A DNA stretch of 10,410 nucleotides from CAXXIC01 sp964534355. GTDB lineage: Bacteria > Bacteroidota > Bacteroidia > Bacteroidales > UBA7332. The notes below the pieces were generated by a model that was not told where the DNA came from, did no database searches, and was given only the letters and a program-made list of their open reading frames with translations. The stretch is from contig CAZHNZ010000135.1 of the NCBI GenBank assembly GCA_964534355.1, forward strand, positions 1-10,410. Direction: 5' to 3'. The translations under genes were made by a program, and so were the position numbers. Below, one piece after another: positions 7,966 to 10,410 of the stretch (within the stretch, counting starts at the first letter, position 1; each line of letters starts with the position of its first letter).

Positions 7966-8134
7966 CTGATTTTATCCAATTCTTTTGCCTTTGTCTTGTG
8001 AAAAATAATTATTAGAGATTGAGGTTTTCCCATTCGTGAAAGGTAGTTTTTAAATTCAAACCTCCAAAACCCATTTGGGAGACGGTGGTTGCACCAGATA
8101 CAACCTACAAATTCCATCTGGCAAAAAGCACTAA

Positions 8135-8160
8135 GAGACTGTGCAGAAAACTGTGTAAAT
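8135..8160. mobile_element. Possible orphan terminal repeat of an IS256-family element
   Basis: The 26-bp segment starts GAGACTGTGC and ends ACTGTGTAAAT, with an internal near-repeat of ACTGTG. This wording and length recall IS256-family terminal inverted repeats. No inverted partner and no transposase fragment is recognisable in the window, so at best it is a remnant or solo end. Confidence 0.25.
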
Positions 8161-8173
8161 GAATAATCAAACA

Positions 8174-8211
8174 ATCCTCATTCTGATAATTCTATTATTC
8201 TGTAAATTCTG
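8174..8211. repeat. Short degenerate ATTCTG repeat array
   Basis: ATCCTC (8174), ATTCTG (8180), ATTCTA (8189), ATTCTG (8197) and ATTCTG (8206) follow each other at 6, 9, 8 and 9 bp, ending in GATTCAGACA. Interspersed AT-rich arrays of this style occur in many Bacteroidota intergenic regions as far as I recall; function is unknown. Confidence 0.6.
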
Positions 8212-8239
8212 ATTCAGACAAAAATTTCCCCTCATCCCC

Positions 8240-8270
8240 TTGTTCGATTCCGCAGAAACCACTACATTTG
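8240..8270 (+). promoter_or_regulatory. Bacteroidota-type promoter driving the structured region
   Basis: TTG (8240-8242), a 20-bp spacer and TACATTTG (8263-8270) match the consensus. The expected start is near 8275, so any transcript would have to cross the inverted-repeat region and about 550 nt before the next start codon at 8826. No good open frame follows directly, which suggests a leader or non-coding RNA. Confidence 0.65.
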
Positions 8271-8273
8271 TGC

Positions 8274-8291
8274 CGGATAAGTAATTATCCG
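8274..8291. promoter_or_regulatory. Perfect 7-bp dyad at the predicted transcription start (operator or 5' hairpin)
   Basis: CGGATAA (8274-8280) and TTATCCG (8285-8291) are perfect reverse complements separated by GTAA. It begins 3 bp past the -7 box. As DNA it would be a symmetric operator covering the start site; as RNA it would be a 7-bp stem closed by a GNRA-type tetraloop at the 5' end. Confidence 0.5.
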
Positions 8292-8333
8292 AAAGACATG
8301 TGAAAATAACGTATAGCGTTTAGATATTATTCT

Positions 8334-8476
8334 TGACCCCGAAATCGGCAAAATTTCAATTCTCCAAGAATAGTAGCGATAGCGCTCACGTTCCGTATAG
8401 GGGCGTGGGGCTGTTGTCTATTTGGAGAAAGGTGTTTGCCGATACCTGGGTCAGATAGTGCAACAGTGCTCACGCC
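8334..8476 (+). ncRNA. Candidate structured RNA with two mutually exclusive folds
   Basis: Fold A is one nearly continuous hairpin of nested pairs: TGACCC 8334-8339 with GGGTCA 8448-8453; ATCGGCAAA 8344-8352 with TTTGCCGAT 8435-8443; TTCTCCAA 8360-8367 plus ATAG 8370-8373 with CTATTTGGAGAA 8418-8429; AGC 8381-8383 and CTCACG 8385-8390 with CGTGGGGCT 8404-8412; a small loop at 8395-8399. Fold B reuses the right arm: GGCGTG 8402-8407 with CACGCC 8471-8476, CTGTTG 8411-8416 with CAACAG 8461-8466, CTATTTGG 8418-8425 with TCAGATAG 8451-8458, AGGTGT 8430-8435 with ATACCT 8442-8447. Fold B is followed by TTCTTTT (8477-8483), as in a terminator. A promoter lies 64 bp upstream. Several pairs are G-U only on the plus strand, favouring plus-strand RNA, although I allowed such pairs only on that strand while searching. 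It matches no RNA class I recognise. Confidence 0.42.
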
Positions 8477-8489
8477 TTCTTTTGTGATT

Positions 8490-8556
8490 TCCCGCATCCT
8501 CTGCGGGATACCACCCACCGGTGTTTTGCCCTGTATGTAGCAATTATTGGGTGTAT
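8490..8556 (+). other. Two further hairpins downstream of the structured core
   Basis: TCCCGCA (8490-8496) and TGCGGGA (8502-8508) form a perfect 7-bp stem with a 5-nt loop. Directly after, ATA plus CACCCA (8508-8517, one bulged C) pairs with TGGGTGTAT (8548-8556). A CACCGGTG palindrome lies between (8516-8523). They extend the structured zone but lack a T-tract, so they are not simple terminators. Confidence 0.5.
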
Positions 8557-8605
8557 AATAGTCGAAAATGTGCTCTCCGGTATAAGCAATAGTTAAATAT
8601 CTTCC

Positions 8606-8650
8606 CTTGTTCAAAACTTTTCAATAAAAAGTGTCTTGTTTAAAACATTT
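8606..8650. repeat. Two similar 16-bp boxes 29 bp apart
   Basis: CTTGTTCAAAACTTTT (8606-8621) and CTTGTTTAAAACATTT (8635-8650) agree at 14 of 16 positions. Start-to-start distance is 29 bp, close to three helical turns. They might be tandem regulator sites or a local duplication. Confidence 0.35.
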
Positions 8651-8691
8651 ATTTGTAATATTGCGCGGTATTTGAGACCTCACATTCGGCC

Positions 8692-8709
8692 CCTCTCCTA
8701 TAAGAGAGG
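8692..8709. other. Small hairpin CCTCTC/GAGAGG
   Basis: CCTCTC (8692-8697) and GAGAGG (8704-8709) pair around CTATAA. No T-tract follows on either strand in a terminator-like way. It lies 117 bp before the T9SS-sorted gene. Confidence 0.4.
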
Positions 8710-8825
8710 AGAGTAGTTACCTTGTTTGTCGACAGGGGCTAGATTGGGTTTTGTGGTTGAAGTAACGATACACAGGAGATAGTATAAAAGAAGTAAGAGA
8801 TTATTAATAAGAAAGGGATAAATTG

Positions 8826-9341
8826 ATGAAAAAGAAAGAATTAACGATTTTGGCAATGGGGCTGCTGTTGTCAGGAGTGGGTGTAGTGCAGGCGCAAACA
8901 ACGTTGCAGGTACAGCCCAAATCCGGAACACTTACGGCCTATACATTGAGCACTGTACGAAAACTGACATTCCCGGTATCGGGAAGTTTGTCCGTGAGCC
9001 GGGTAAATGGCGTAAGTGATAGTTATGTATTGAGCGACCTCCGCTATTTGAAGTACGCCGATTTAGGCACTGGCATACAGCCCGGTGCTGTAAGTAAAAA
9101 CGGACTTCGCATCTATCCAAACCCGGTAGTAGATGTATTATCGGTTGATTGGACAGCCACCGAAGGAAAACCAACAACCATTGAACTCCTCTCTGTGGAC
9201 GGAAAATTGCATTACGTTGCAGAAATTCCATCTCCCACCAGCACGAAACAAATACAAGTGTCTCATCTGCAAAAAGGGTTATATCTCTGTCGGGTGTGCG
9301 ATGGCATAAGTGTGATAACGACTAAGTTCTTCAAAAAATAA
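8826..9341 (+). CDS. Small secreted protein with T9SS type A sorting domain
   Basis: The 171-residue product has a signal peptide (residues 1-23, ending VVQA before QTT), a short middle region, and a C-terminal Por-secretion tail (about 93-171) with the hallmarks GLRIYPNPVVDVLSVDW, IELLSVDGKL, and LQKGLYLCRVCDG ending in TTKFFKK. Proteins with this tail cross the outer membrane through the type IX system and are usually released or attached to the surface. The middle carries two similar segments 28 residues apart, YTLSTVRKLTF (39-49) and YVLSDLRYLKY (67-77). With so little outside the tail, the cargo function is unknown. The ATG at 8826 is preferred over the TTG just before it. The next gene starts 20 bp downstream on the same strand, so the two are probably co-transcribed. 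The preceding 550 nt may form a structured leader. Confidence 0.9.
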   Translation: MKKKELTILAMGLLLSGVGVVQAQTTLQVQPKSGTLTAYTLSTVRKLTFPVSGSLSVSRVNGVSDSYVLSDLRYLKYADLGTGIQPGAVSKNGLRIYPNPVVDVLSVDWTATEGKPTTIELLSVDGKLHYVAEIPSPTSTKQIQVSHLQKGLYLCRVCDGISVITTKFFKK

Positions 9342-9361
9342 CAGACAAATACAAACGAACT

Positions 9362-10360
9362 ATGAAAAAGATATTTTTAACCGCTGTGACATTTTTAATG
9401 TGTGCCGGTATAGCACAAGCGCAAACCGATACCATGTATGTAATGAAAGCCGGTGTTGTTATCAACAAGCAATCCATAAAACTGGCGGATGTGGATAGTA
9501 TAATTTTTTACAAACCTGCAAATGGAACAGTTCCAAAGAGTGGGGTTGTTGTTACTCCGATTGGAAATATTGAGGTGGCGAATATTCCGGCAGGGACGTT
9601 TATGATGGGTAGTCCGGAGAATGAAGTGGGTAGAAATGTTGATGAAGCTCAATATCAGGTTACACTTTCTTCTTTTCGTATGAGTAAGTATGAGATTACT
9701 AATGCTCAATTTGCTGCTTTTTTGAATGCAAAAGGAGTAGGGAGCGATGGCGTATGGTCTACGGCACCTGTATATAAAACGCAAAAATTGATTTCTCAAA
9801 GTTGGTCTGGTTATGACTGGGGATTGCATTATGGTGGTAGATGGACGCCTGTAGCTGGATGTGAAAATTCTCCAGTAATAAATGTGACTTGGTTTGGTGC
9901 AATGGAGTTTGCTTCATATATTGGCGGTAAGTTGCCTACTGAAGCACAGTGGGAGTATGCCTGCCGGGCAGGTTCCACTACGCCGTTTAATAATGGTGTT
10001 TTTTTGACTAATATGCAAGCAAATTATAATTGGTCAGTACCATACAATGGTGGAGTAAATACGATTACAACTTATCCTGGTAAACCACACGCTGTTGGTG
10101 TTTATGCTCCTAATGCCTGGGGTTTGTATGATATGCACGGTAATGTTTATGAGTTGTGTTATGATTGGTATCGTATTTATCCAACAGTTAATCAAAATAA
10201 TCCTATTGGATCAGCTATTGGCCTGGGGCCAATATGCCGCGGAGGAAGTTGGTTGTCTCAAGCGCAGGATTGTCGTTCAGCTCATCGCATATACATTAAT
10301 CAAAATGATGGTAGTCTTACTATTGGCTTTCGTGTGGTTTTTGTGTCGGGTTTGCCATAG
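9362..10360 (+). CDS. Secreted SUMF1/FGE-fold protein, probably not a true formylglycine-generating enzyme
   Basis: The 332-residue protein has a signal peptide (residues 1-20), a short N-terminal segment with SIKLADVDSIIFY (38-50), and an FGE-sulfatase (SUMF1, PF03781-type) domain from about 72 to 328. Family motifs are IPAGTFMMGS (75-84), SKYEITNAQFAAFL, NVTWFGAMEFASYI, LPTEAQWEYACRAG (191-204), GLYDMHGNVYELCYDWY and RGGSW (293-297), ending with GFRVV (322-326). The usual GNVxEW tryptophan is leucine (L265). The two catalytic cysteines spaced CxxxxC after the GGS motif in true FGEs are not present; only C304 lies near. It is therefore more likely a binding or structural C-type-lectin-fold relative. 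The tail after W297 resembles variable regions of diversity-generating retroelement targets. The gene is AT-rich with many T-ending codons, unlike the core genes. No T9SS tail is seen. Confidence 0.88.
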   Translation: MKKIFLTAVTFLMCAGIAQAQTDTMYVMKAGVVINKQSIKLADVDSIIFYKPANGTVPKSGVVVTPIGNIEVANIPAGTFMMGSPENEVGRNVDEAQYQVTLSSFRMSKYEITNAQFAAFLNAKGVGSDGVWSTAPVYKTQKLISQSWSGYDWGLHYGGRWTPVAGCENSPVINVTWFGAMEFASYIGGKLPTEAQWEYACRAGSTTPFNNGVFLTNMQANYNWSVPYNGGVNTITTYPGKPHAVGVYAPNAWGLYDMHGNVYELCYDWYRIYPTVNQNNPIGSAIGLGPICRGGSWLSQAQDCRSAHRIYINQNDGSLTIGFRVVFVSGLP

Positions 10361-10376
10361 TGTTTTAATTAAAGAA

Positions 10377-10410
10377 ATGATTAAGATATACTATAAGTGC
10401 AACCAAAGCT
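10377..10410 (+). CDS. Possible start of a downstream gene, cut by the window edge
   Basis: An ATG 16 bp after the SUMF1-type stop opens a frame (MIKIYYKCNQS) that stays open to the last base. Spacing suits an operon partner. Eleven residues are too few to identify it, and it could be chance. Confidence 0.22.
   Translation, partial: MIKIYYKCNQS

Larger units (their letters stand above)
7922..8825. other. 900-bp gene-free stretch with repeats, a promoter and structured sequence
   Basis: No open frame here has convincing protein-like composition or a good start. The stretch holds, left to right, the DUF4301 promoter region, a possible insertion-sequence end (8135), ATTCTG repeats (8174), a plus-strand promoter and dyad (8240-8291), a dense run of inverted repeats (8334-8556), a pair of similar 16-bp boxes (8606 and 8635), and a small hairpin (8692). 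From 8714 to 8825 I see only purine-rich leader sequence before the next gene. Confidence 0.7.

Noticed and set aside
8081..8121. Small inverted repeats (GGTTG/CAACC, CCAGAT/ATCTGG) as a tRNA or tRNA fragment
   Set aside because: No acceptor, anticodon or T-loop pattern can be built; the two pairings compete with each other.
7950..8174. Minus-strand 74-codon frame with an ATG
   Set aside because: Composition is not protein-like and it overlaps the DUF4301 -7 box and the IS-like end.
8327..8614. Minus-strand 95-codon frame as a protein gene
   Set aside because: It begins at TTG after a nearby stop, has no recognisable domain or promoter, and overlaps dense inverted repeats; kept only as an observation.
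8648..8674. TTTATTTG (8648-8655) and TATTTG (8669-8674) as promoters for the T9SS-sorted gene
   Set aside because: Neither fits TAnnTTTG fully and no TTTG or TTG lies 19-21 bp upstream.

Overview
The window looks like a chromosomal segment from the Bacteroidota, most likely a Bacteroidales member. The evidence is a protein with a type IX secretion (T9SS) C-terminal sorting domain, a GIN-domain (DUF2807) protein, a DUF4301 protein, weak or absent Shine-Dalgarno sequences, and three promoters of the Bacteroidota form TTTG/TTG-N20-TAnnTTTG. The genus cannot be fixed from the sequence alone.

Layout. Positions 1-1020 hold the C-terminal half of biosynthetic arginine decarboxylase (speA), cut by the window edge. 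It converges, with a 6-bp gap, on a family-2 glycosyltransferase (1027-1749, minus). Upstream of that on the minus strand is a POTRA plus beta-barrel outer-membrane protein (1838-3664). A divergent region of about 240 bp leads to a DusB-type tRNA-dihydrouridine synthase (3909-4901, plus). A 7-bp-phased AT-rich tandem repeat follows and runs into the start codon of a secreted GIN-domain protein (4997-5737), which is closely followed by a DedA-family membrane protein (5750-6388). A DUF4301 gene (6401-7921, minus) converges on dedA.

Positions 7922-8825 form a 900-bp stretch with no convincing gene but much structure. It holds a possible IS256-type end, ATTCTG repeats, a good plus-strand promoter with a perfect dyad at the expected start site, and then about 220 nt able to form several hairpins. 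The central part, 8334-8476, can take two large mutually exclusive folds; the second is followed by a T-rich tract, as in an attenuator. This is the best candidate here for an undescribed element, probably a structured leader or non-coding RNA.

The right end is a probable two-gene unit for exported proteins: a small T9SS-sorted protein (8826-9341) and a secreted SUMF1/FGE-fold protein (9362-10360). Both carry a similar short motif near the N terminus. The C-terminal tail of the SUMF1 protein resembles the variable region of diversity-generating retroelement targets, and this gene is clearly more AT-rich than the housekeeping genes. The template repeat and reverse transcriptase needed to confirm such a system would lie outside the window.

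Functionally, the left two thirds is ordinary core content (polyamine synthesis, tRNA modification, envelope proteins). From about 8130 onward the region has an accessory, surface-exposed character.
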